Shown here piece after piece: positions 17,126 to 23,860 of a stretch of DNA of 36,732 nt. How positions within the stretch are numbered: the first letter of the stretch is position 1; every line of letters begins with the position of its first letter. The stretch is from Oscillospiraceae bacterium (GTDB lineage: Bacteria > Bacillota > Clostridia > Oscillospirales > Ruminococcaceae): NCBI GenBank assembly GCA_024699425.1, contig JAILPP010000099.1, positions 1-36,732 on the forward strand, written 5' to 3'. The position numbers and the translations under genes were made by a program. A model generated the notes under the pieces. The model saw only the letters and a list, made by a program, of their open reading frames with translations. It searched no databases and had not been told where the DNA came from.

Positions 17126-17724
17126 TTGCAATTGTAGATTATGGTGCCGGAAATATTTTCAGCGTCAAGAATGCGCTGGATTATCTCGGACTGGACAGCA
17201 AACTGACCGATTCTGCCGATGAGATCCGTGCTGCCGATGAAGTGATTCTCCCCGGCGTAGGTGCATTTCCGGCAGCCATGAAAATGCTGGAAAGCAAAGG
17301 ACTCATTCCCGTTCTGAAAACGGAGGCTCAGAAAAAACCGCTTCTCGGTATCTGTCTCGGAATGCAGATGCTTCTTGAAAAAAGCTATGAATTTGAGGAG
17401 TGCAGCGGTCTGGGACTCATTCCCGGAACGGTGGAGCGCATTGATGCGCCCGGTCTTATCATTCCGCATATGGGCTGGAATAAACTGGAAATGGGCATTG
17501 CGTGCCCGCTTTTGCAGAATCTACCCGCAGAAGCCTATGTGTATTTCGTGCATTCCTATGCGGCAAGACACTGCGAAACATCTCTTGCGGCATGGGTCGA
17601 GTACGGCGGGCAGATTCCTGCAATGGTCTATGACGGCGGCAATGTATACGGTGCGCAGTTCCATCCGGAGAAATCCGGTGAAGTGGGATTGCAGATTCTG
17701 CGGAATTTCGGAGGTCTGGTATGA
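17122..17724 (+). CDS. hisH: Imidazole glycerol phosphate synthase, glutamine amidotransferase subunit
   Basis: HisH releases ammonia from glutamine and channels it to HisF. The 200-residue class I amidotransferase has the nucleophile Cys78 in GICLGMQML and the His181/Glu183 dyad in QFHPEKSG, so the triad is complete. LPGVGAFPAAM near 44-53 is also typical. It overlaps hisB by 4 nt and hisA by 4 nt. hisF lies two genes downstream, after hisA and a GNAT gene. Confidence 0.97.
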   Translation: MIAIVDYGAGNIFSVKNALDYLGLDSKLTDSADEIRAADEVILPGVGAFPAAMKMLESKGLIPVLKTEAQKKPLLGICLGMQMLLEKSYEFEECSGLGLIPGTVERIDAPGLIIPHMGWNKLEMGIACPLLQNLPAEAYVYFVHSYAARHCETSLAAWVEYGGQIPAMVYDGGNVYGAQFHPEKSGEVGLQILRNFGGLV

Positions 17725-18437
17725 TTATTTTACCTGCAATTGACATCAAGGACGGAAACTGCGTCCGTCTTGTACGCGGCGATTACGGCACAGCCCACAA
17801 GGTCGCAGAGGACTATATGCAGACGGCACAGAGCTTTGTCAAAGCCGGTGCGGACTGGATTCATATGGTCGATCTGGACGGTGCGAAAGATGCAAAGCCC
17901 GTCAACACAGACATTTTCCTCGATGTGGCAAAAAATACCCCCCTCAAGGTCGAAGTCGGCGGCGGTATCCGCACGATGGAAACAATGGAAATGTATCTCT
18001 CCGGCGGTGTTTCCCGTGTGATCCTTGGCAGTGTGGCGCTGAAAAATCCCGATCTTGTGGCGCAGGCAATCAGGGAATACGGCGAAAAGGTCGCAGTCGG
18101 CATTGATGCGAAAAACGGCTTTGTAGCGGTGGAAGGCTGGCTGGATGCCTCTACTGTGGATTATATTTTCCTTGCAAGGGAAATGGAGAAAATAGGTGTC
18201 AGAACAGTCATCTTCACGGATATTTCCAAGGACGGCACGCTTTCTGGTGTCAATGCCGAACAGCTCAAAGCGCTGCATGATGCTGTCTCCATGAATGTGA
18301 TCGCATCGGGCGGTGTCCATACGATAGAGGATATTAAAATCTGCTGCAATATGGGACTTTACGGTACGATTGCGGGCAAGTCGCTCTATCAGGGAACACT
18401 TGACCTCGCAGAAGCGGTCGCCTGTGCAAGGGCATAA
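17721..18437 (+). CDS. hisA: ProFAR isomerase (HisA)
   Basis: HisA is a TIM barrel that opens the ribose of ProFAR in an Amadori rearrangement to give PRFAR. The catalytic aspartates are Asp8 in LPAIDIKDG and Asp129 in AVGIDAKNG. VEVGGGIRT near 78 and IASGGVHT near 195 form the phosphate-binding halves. The length of 238 is normal. Trp at the VEGW segment suits HisA rather than PriA-like dual use. It overlaps hisH by 4 nt. Confidence 0.96.
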   Translation: MIILPAIDIKDGNCVRLVRGDYGTAHKVAEDYMQTAQSFVKAGADWIHMVDLDGAKDAKPVNTDIFLDVAKNTPLKVEVGGGIRTMETMEMYLSGGVSRVILGSVALKNPDLVAQAIREYGEKVAVGIDAKNGFVAVEGWLDASTVDYIFLAREMEKIGVRTVIFTDISKDGTLSGVNAEQLKALHDAVSMNVIASGGVHTIEDIKICCNMGLYGTIAGKSLYQGTLDLAEAVACARA

Positions 18438-18455
18438 TTGCAGGAGTAACAGTGT

Positions 18456-18899
18456 ATGGCTGAAATCAGAGTTATGACCGTCGCCGACTATGACGAAGTG
18501 TACGACCTCTGGCTGCATACGCCCGGCATGGGACTGAATACTATGGATGACAGCAGGGAAGGCATTGCAAAGTATCTGAAACGAAATCCCTCGACCTGCT
18601 TTGCTGCTTTTGCAGATGGGAAGCTCATCGGCTGCATTCTTGCAGGACATGACGGGCGGAGGGGATATATTTATCATACTGCCGTCCTGCCGGAATTCCG
18701 AAAGCAGGGAATTGCACGCTCATTGGTAAAACATTCCATGTCTGCATTGGAACAAGAGGAAATTCATAAGGTCGCACTGGTGGCATTCGGGCGCAATGCG
18801 TTTGGAAACGGCTTCTGGGAGAAAATCGGCTTTACCGTCCGTGACGATCTGGTCTATCGGAATAAAAGTATTCATGATCTGGAACGAATTGATACATAA
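18456..18899 (+). CDS. GNAT-family N-acetyltransferase inserted in the his operon
   Basis: This is a 147-residue single-domain GNAT protein. The acetyl-CoA-binding loop is [11 protein letters not shown] (the R/QxxGxA motif), preceded by a strand with [10 protein letters not shown], and it ends with [18 protein letters not shown]. These proteins use acetyl-CoA to acetylate amines of small molecules or proteins. It sits between hisA and hisF with gaps of 18 and 11 nt on the same strand, so it is surely co-transcribed. Its substrate is unknown. A histidine-pathway substrate is only a guess from position. Confidence 0.85.
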   Translation: MAEIRVMTVADYDEVYDLWLHTPGMGLNTMDDSREGIAKYLKRNPSTCFAAFADGKLIGCILAGHDGRRGYIYHTAVLPEFRKQGIARSLVKHSMSALEQEEIHKVALVAFGRNAFGNGFWEKIGFTVRDDLVYRNKSIHDLERIDT

Positions 18900-18910
18900 A
18901 GGAGGGCAAT

Positions 18911-19666
18911 ATGCTCGCAAAACGAATTATCCCCTGTCTGGACGTGCGTGACGGCAGGGTCGTCAAGGGCGTGAATTTCGAGGGCATCCGTGAAGTCGGT
19001 GATCCCGTGGAATGCGCCGCAGAGTATAACAAACAGGGCGCTGACGAGATCGTGTTCTATGACATTACTGCATCCCATGAAGGGCGCGGTGTGATGCTTG
19101 ATGTGGTGCGTGAGACTGCAAAGCGTGTATTCGTACCGCTGACTGTCGGCGGCGGTATCAAAACCGTGGACGATATCCGTGAAACGCTCCGTGCAGGTGC
19201 AGACAAGGTGAGTGTCAATTCGCAGGCAGTGAAAAATCCGCAGCTCATCAAGGACGGTGCGGATATTTTCGGGAGTCAGTGCATCTGCGTCGGCATTGAT
19301 GCAAAGAAAACACCTGTCGGCAACTGGACAGTCTATATCAACGGCGGACGTATTGACATGGGAATTGATCTGCTTGACTGGGTGAAACAGGTCGAGCGCC
19401 TTGGCGCAGGAGAAATCTGCCTCAATTCCATCGACACGGACGGCGTGAAGGGCGGCTTTGATCTGCCCATGCTCAAAACCGTTGTCGATTCTGTAAGCAT
19501 TCCGGTCATTGCATCGGGCGGTGCGGGAAAGCTGGGCGATTTTGCCGAAGCTTTTCAGAAAACGGACTGCTCCGCAGCACTTGCCGCATCGCTGTTTCAT
19601 TTCAGGGAACTGACCGTGCAGCAGGTCAAGGACGACTGCCGTGCAAAAGGCATCATCGTGCGCTGA
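18911..19666 (+). CDS. hisF: Imidazole glycerol phosphate synthase, cyclase subunit
   Basis: HisF is the TIM-barrel cyclase that converts PRFAR and ammonia from HisH into IGP and AICAR. The catalytic Asp11 (CLDVRDG) and Asp130 (VGIDAKKT) are at the canonical positions. FYDITAS, VGGGIKT and IASGGAGK are also typical. The length of 251 is normal. GGAGG lies just upstream of ATG 18911. Its stop overlaps the hisI ATG by 1 nt (TGATG). Confidence 0.97.
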   Translation: MLAKRIIPCLDVRDGRVVKGVNFEGIREVGDPVECAAEYNKQGADEIVFYDITASHEGRGVMLDVVRETAKRVFVPLTVGGGIKTVDDIRETLRAGADKVSVNSQAVKNPQLIKDGADIFGSQCICVGIDAKKTPVGNWTVYINGGRIDMGIDLLDWVKQVERLGAGEICLNSIDTDGVKGGFDLPMLKTVVDSVSIPVIASGGAGKLGDFAEAFQKTDCSAALAASLFHFRELTVQQVKDDCRAKGIIVR

Positions 19667-20373
19667 TGCTTTATGCGACCTATTCCGAATGCGAGGAGAC
19701 GATCGTCCGGGCAGGAATTGATGCGATCCGTGCGTATTTCCGAACTGCAAATAAGCAGAAAAAGCGTGATCTTCTGTTTTGTCTCGACAAATATCTTGAC
19801 CCGTGGTTCGGTTATAATCTGCCCTATGCAGAGGAAATTTTCTGTTTTTTGGAAGAAATTGTTCTTTCATCGGGAGAATGCGTGGACATTGCAGAGGATG
19901 CGCTGAACCTGATCGGCAGCTACGGTCACACAACCGATATACTGGAGGAGCATCTTGATCTCGTACCGGAATCGCTGCAATTTTATGCGAAAATTGTCAT
20001 TGCGGAATCGAAAGGAGTGCTTTATATGGGATTTGCACTGAATGATCTCGACAGGTATTTCATCAAGTCCGATCTCATCCCCGCCATTGCGGTGGATGTG
20101 AAAACGGGGCAGGTGCTTATGCTTGCCTACATGAACAAGGAAAGCCTGCGTAAAACGCTGGAGACCGGTTATACATGGTACTGGTCCCGTTCCCGTCAGG
20201 AGCTTTGGAACAAGGGCGCTACGTCCGGACATCTGCAAAAGGTCGTATCCATTTTTGCGGACTGCGACAATGACACGCTGCTTGTCAAAGTCGAGCAGAC
20301 AGGTGCAGCTTGCCACACGGGGAATTATTCCTGCTTCTTTACGCAGATTTACGGCGAACCTGAAATGAAATAA
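19666..20373 (+). CDS. hisI: Phosphoribosyl-AMP cyclohydrolase with an unrecognised helical N-terminal domain
   Basis: Residues about 121-235 are a complete HisI, which opens the adenine ring of PR-AMP. The metal-binding core [21 protein letters not shown] and the [17 protein letters not shown] segment are intact. Residues 1-120 are unlike HisI: predicted helical, acidic, with [19 protein letters not shown] in the middle, and I do not recognise them. They resemble neither the HisE domain nor its usual C-terminal placement. ATG 19666 overlaps the hisF stop but has no good ribosome site. A strong internal start at 20026 would give a normal 115-residue HisI. It is the last gene of the operon; hisE is absent. 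Confidence 0.92.
   Translation: MLYATYSECEETIVRAGIDAIRAYFRTANKQKKRDLLFCLDKYLDPWFGYNLPYAEEIFCFLEEIVLSSGECVDIAEDALNLIGSYGHTTDILEEHLDLVPESLQFYAKIVIAESKGVLYMGFALNDLDRYFIKSDLIPAIAVDVKTGQVLMLAYMNKESLRKTLETGYTWYWSRSRQELWNKGATSGHLQKVVSIFADCDNDTLLVKVEQTGAACHTGNYSCFFTQIYGEPEMK
20011..20028 (+). promoter_or_regulatory. Internal ribosome site and in-frame ATG for a stand-alone HisI
   Basis: AAAGGAG (20011-20017) lies 8 nt before the in-frame ATG at 20026, exactly where the HisI homology begins ([12 protein letters not shown]). This is a better start signal than at 19666. The locus may therefore make two products, or the upstream 120 codons may form a frame ending in the HisI gene. Confidence 0.6.
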
Positions 20374-20376
20374 GCG

Positions 20377-20405
20377 AAAAAGGACACCTCAGCGGTGTCC
20401 TTTTT
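20377..20405. terminator. Bidirectional intrinsic terminator between hisI and the EAL gene
   Basis: AAAAAGGACACC pairs perfectly with GGTGTCCTTTTT around a 5-nt loop. The stem has T-runs on both strands and lies 3 nt after the hisI stop and 3 nt from the opposing stop at 20409. It ends the his operon and the convergent minus-strand gene. Confidence 0.93.
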
Positions 20406-20408
20406 GTC

Positions 20409-23400
20409 TCAGTATTCCCATCGGATCGGATGTTCGATCTCTTTTCCGTTCAGACGGAACAAATGTCTGCCATTGACGAGCTGTATTTTTTCCGGCGGCG
20501 CAAGTGTCTCTTTTCCGAGTGCATTGTTGATCTTTACACGCTGATCGGAATTCAAAACATAAATCGAAACACATGGTTCATAGCCGCCAAAGGCAAGTGC
20601 CTGCGGTCCTGTCCCTACGATGCTCAGTGTGATGCTTTCAAAACGAATGTCAGATTCTCCGTACAAAGTTCCCAGACCGGTAAGATAATCCGAGCGCATA
20701 TTGAAATCCAGTCCTGCTTCTACTACCCTGACAGCCGCTTTTTTGCCCCGCAGAGAACCGATGCCACAGATGTATTTTCCCGATGCATAGTAATTCACGG
20801 CACTCTTCCTGACGGATACATCTGCGGTATTCTCCATTGAACCGATCAGCAGTCCCGAAGATACGGAGAAATCTGCCTCAATATGACAGCAGTCCAGTGC
20901 AAGCGATACTTCACCGTTCAGTGAACCGATCCCGACACAAGTCTCTGTTTTGCTGTTCAGATTAAATTCTCCGCGGTTAATGTGAATCTCACCACCAAGC
21001 CCTGAACCAATGCAGACACCTTTCTGCCCTCGGCTGTTGATATTGATCGGACCATCCTGCTCAAACACCAGTTCTCCGTGACGGGCATTCTGATGATTGC
21101 CGATTCCGTAGAAATCCGAGGCATTCAGCTCGATGTTCAATGCTCCGTCGCCCTCAATGCACAGGCGGGAACTTTCCGGCACCTGTATACCGCTGCCGTA
21201 CAGCGTATTCGTCCCATACAGCACAAGTGTGACATCACAATACTCACCAAGTTCAATGCACGGACGGTTCTTTACATTGGAGAACCATGCATCTTCCAGT
21301 GCAATGCGCCCACTGTAACCCGCTTCTACCCGCAGGTGGATCTCCGATTTCATCTGCGGTGCGCTGATGATCGCAATATCCTTGTAGATCATTCCCTCCT
21401 GCCCGACCACAATATCCGTACAGCCGTCCTTCATCAGTCTTGCAAGGGAAACACGGCTTGTTTTGCCTGCAATGTAAATCTTCTTGACCGTTCCGTCAAT
21501 GCGTTCCTGATAATACTGGCGTATCTCGTTGCGGCGCTTCTCATCAATCTGTGCCGAGATCACCGCTGAGGGTCGGGCAGTGTAGAAGCCCTGAATCAGA
21601 TCTGCACCGAGATGTATTACCGTCTGCAATTCCTCCGCCGTTTCCACACCCTCCGCAAGCGCAAGAATGTGATTATCATGACAGAAATCAATGATCTCAC
21701 GGACAAAATGCTGCTTCTGCATCTGATTTTCAATACCACTGAGCAGAGAACGGTCAATTTTGACGTAATTCGGCATATACCGCAATAAGTTGCTCACATT
21801 GGAATATCCCGTACCGTAATCATCAACGGCAATGTCGATCTGCTGCTTGGCAAAGAACGCTTTCATTGCTTTCAGATCGGCATCCTGCAACTCTGCCTCT
21901 TCCGTCAGTTCCACAACGACCTTGCGTGAATATTTTTTGAGCAGTACCGACATTTCAGAAAATGCACTTTCTGCCATACGAACACCGGGAATGCTGTTGA
22001 TAAACACCCTTGCATCTCCGAAAGTTTCCTCGTTTTTTTCCAATACACGGAGAACATTCAGGAATGTTGCACTTTCTACATCGGAAAGACGTTCCTGCAT
22101 TGCAGCATATTTGATGATGTTCAGCGGTGAAATGCGCTTTTCTGTTTTAGACCGCATCAGCGCCTCATAAGCAAAAATCTCCCCGTCCACGGTGCTGACG
22201 ATCGGCTGAAAATGATATTCCAGCAAGTTTTCATCCAGAATGGTGGAAACAAGCTGATACTCCGCTTTTTCCTCCTGATTCAGACTTTCATAGGCATGAT
22301 TGGATACGGAAAATTTGCTGTTTCTGATGCGCTCTAAATGCTCCTGCATCTGTTTCAGGACAAGATTGCGCCGCAGTACTTCAAATCCTCTGCAAACCGA
22401 ACCGATCCACCGACGATAGGTTTCGTCGTAGCACTGCGTTGCTTCTGCGTAACGCACCACGGAATAACCAAAACACTCGGTTTCAAAAAACAAGGGCGTA
22501 AAGAACCATGCGGTGGGGCGGTCGGAATCTGCATACAGATCTGGCAGCATTTCCGAAGAGGAAAACTTCTGATCGAAACCTGCCGTATTATTGCGGTGGT
22601 CGCTGTAATAACGGATCGCATGGATCATCTGTTCAGGATAGCCTTCATTCGGGACGTGAATGCTCTGCCCGACATACTGCCAGTCAGAGGCTATACAAAG
22701 ATGAAATTCCCCGATTCCTTTCAACTGATACACATAGGAGTACACAGTGTTCAGAAATTCCGGAAGCGATGTCTGCATAATCAGGTTTTCGTCCATCATG
22801 TTGAAAACGGAACTGTAGCCTTCCTCGGAAATATCTGTCCCCCATGTTTCACGCCGTATGCAGTAATGCGGCATATCCGATTCCTGACACCCACAGCTTT
22901 CTCCAAACAGCAGGTGAGGTTTGAGTTTGAAGGAATCCGGCATTTCTCCCCGCATCTCCGCCTGCAAAAAACGGAACGCATACTCACCGAATTCCTCCGC
23001 CGGAATCCATGCGGAAGTCAGGGAACGGGGACTGGTCTGCCCCTCATAGGTCGAATCGTAACCGACCACGAGGATATCCTCCGGCACACGGATGTCATGC
23101 TCTTCAAAGACTTTACAAAGTCCGATCGCCATCTGGTCATTGGCACATGCAACCGCATCCGGCAGCTTGCCGTGCTGGGAAAGAAGCTGTTCCGCACACA
23201 AGCCGCCGCTTTGATACCAGAAATCACCGTAAAGGATACGCTGTTCCGCAACGGGAAGATCATGTGCTTTCATTGCATCAAGATACCCCTGCAGCCGTTC
23301 CTTGGAATGCTTGTGCCATTTTTTACCGGATACAAATGCAATGTCCCTGCACCCGTGATGCTCAATGAGGTGGGAAACAAGTTCATACTCCGCCGAATAG

Positions 23401-23747
23401 CAATCCGTGCAGATGCTCGGAAACAATTCACTTTCTTTTTCAATCACGACAATTGGCTTGTCAAAGACCTTTTTCAGGTGCTGTTCCAGCTTTTCCGTTG
23501 CGTGTTCTGTCTGAATGCTGTCTTTTAAGATCACCGCGCCATCAAACTGTGCAGGATTCATCAGTGAAAAAATATTGGATTCACCCTGTTCACGCTCTGC
23601 TGTATCCTGATACTTACGGTACATGGAAAAAATACAGACATCAAAACCGGAAGAAAATGCCGTTTTCAGAAAACCACTGATAAAGCGGTTCTGATATGCT
23701 TCGTCAGCCTGCCCGACAAACAGTGCGATCCGTTTCTTTTTATCCAT
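20409..23747 (-). CDS. LacI-type sensor / EAL c-di-GMP phosphodiesterase with C-terminal repeat domain
   Basis: This 1112-residue protein has no signal peptide or membrane segment. Residues 5-285 form a LacI/GalR-type periplasmic-binding fold (VVGYDSTYEGQTSPRSLTS), but no DNA-binding helix-turn-helix precedes it. Residues about 290-490 are an unassigned linker region. Residues about 500-730 are an EAL domain with the catalytic set intact: YEALMR, FINS, VELTEE, VDDYGTGYS, VKIDRS, EGVET and IQGFYTARP, predicting c-di-GMP hydrolysis. Residues about 750-1090 contain seven GIGS-like repeats spaced 27-31 residues, suggesting a beta-solenoid. I chose the ATG at 23747 because AAAGGA and CAGGA precede it and the residues upstream of it are not LacI-like. 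It has its own promoter. Confidence 0.88.
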   Translation of the reverse strand: MDKKKRIALFVGQADEAYQNRFISGFLKTAFSSGFDVCIFSMYRKYQDTAEREQGESNIFSLMNPAQFDGAVILKDSIQTEHATEKLEQHLKKVFDKPIVVIEKESELFPSICTDCYSAEYELVSHLIEHHGCRDIAFVSGKKWHKHSKERLQGYLDAMKAHDLPVAEQRILYGDFWYQSGGLCAEQLLSQHGKLPDAVACANDQMAIGLCKVFEEHDIRVPEDILVVGYDSTYEGQTSPRSLTSAWIPAEEFGEYAFRFLQAEMRGEMPDSFKLKPHLLFGESCGCQESDMPHYCIRRETWGTDISEEGYSSVFNMMDENLIMQTSLPEFLNTVYSYVYQLKGIGEFHLCIASDWQYVGQSIHVPNEGYPEQMIHAIRYYSDHRNNTAGFDQKFSSSEMLPDLYADSDRPTAWFFTPLFFETECFGYSVVRYAEATQCYDETYRRWIGSVCRGFEVLRRNLVLKQMQEHLERIRNSKFSVSNHAYESLNQEEKAEYQLVSTILDENLLEYHFQPIVSTVDGEIFAYEALMRSKTEKRISPLNIIKYAAMQERLSDVESATFLNVLRVLEKNEETFGDARVFINSIPGVRMAESAFSEMSVLLKKYSRKVVVELTEEAELQDADLKAMKAFFAKQQIDIAVDDYGTGYSNVSNLLRYMPNYVKIDRSLLSGIENQMQKQHFVREIIDFCHDNHILALAEGVETAEELQTVIHLGADLIQGFYTARPSAVISAQIDEKRRNEIRQYYQERIDGTVKKIYIAGKTSRVSLARLMKDGCTDIVVGQEGMIYKDIAIISAPQMKSEIHLRVEAGYSGRIALEDAWFSNVKNRPCIELGEYCDVTLVLYGTNTLYGSGIQVPESSRLCIEGDGALNIELNASDFYGIGNHQNARHGELVFEQDGPININSRGQKGVCIGSGLGGEIHINRGEFNLNSKTETCVGIGSLNGEVSLALDCCHIEADFSVSSGLLIGSMENTADVSVRKSAVNYYASGKYICGIGSLRGKKAAVRVVEAGLDFNMRSDYLTGLGTLYGESDIRFESITLSIVGTGPQALAFGGYEPCVSIYVLNSDQRVKINNALGKETLAPPEKIQLVNGRHLFRLNGKEIEHPIRWEY

Positions 23748-23793
23748 TCCTGTACGTCCTTTCTGTGAAAGAATTCCAAGGTGTCTTTTTGTT

Positions 23794-23822
23794 ATTATAC
23801 CATATTTTTTACAATTCTGCAA
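23794..23822 (-). promoter_or_regulatory. Promoter of the LacI-EAL gene
   Basis: On the minus strand, TTGCAG (23822-23817) and TATAAT (23799-23794) are separated by 17 bp. The start is near 23787, leaving a leader of about 40 nt. The promoter begins 39 bp after the pglX stop, so the EAL gene need not depend on pglX transcription. Confidence 0.8.
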
Positions 23823-23860
23823 GTAGTTTCGGAAAAATTAACAAATTCTTTCAACGGGAA

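Noticed and set aside
17730-18677. A 315-codon open frame on the minus strand over hisA and the GNAT gene
   Set aside because: It is a shadow of well-recognised plus-strand genes, with His/Cys-rich composition and no motif.
19666-20025. The N-terminal domain of the HisI frame as a HisE pyrophosphatase
   Set aside because: I could not see the HisE/MazG acidic motif pattern (ExxE then ExxD) in a convincing arrangement, and HisE normally lies C-terminal. Kept only as a hypothesis to test.
22338-23528. A 396-codon open frame on the plus strand
   Set aside because: It is antisense to the LacI-EAL gene, whose protein has clear domains. The composition looks like reverse-complement noise.
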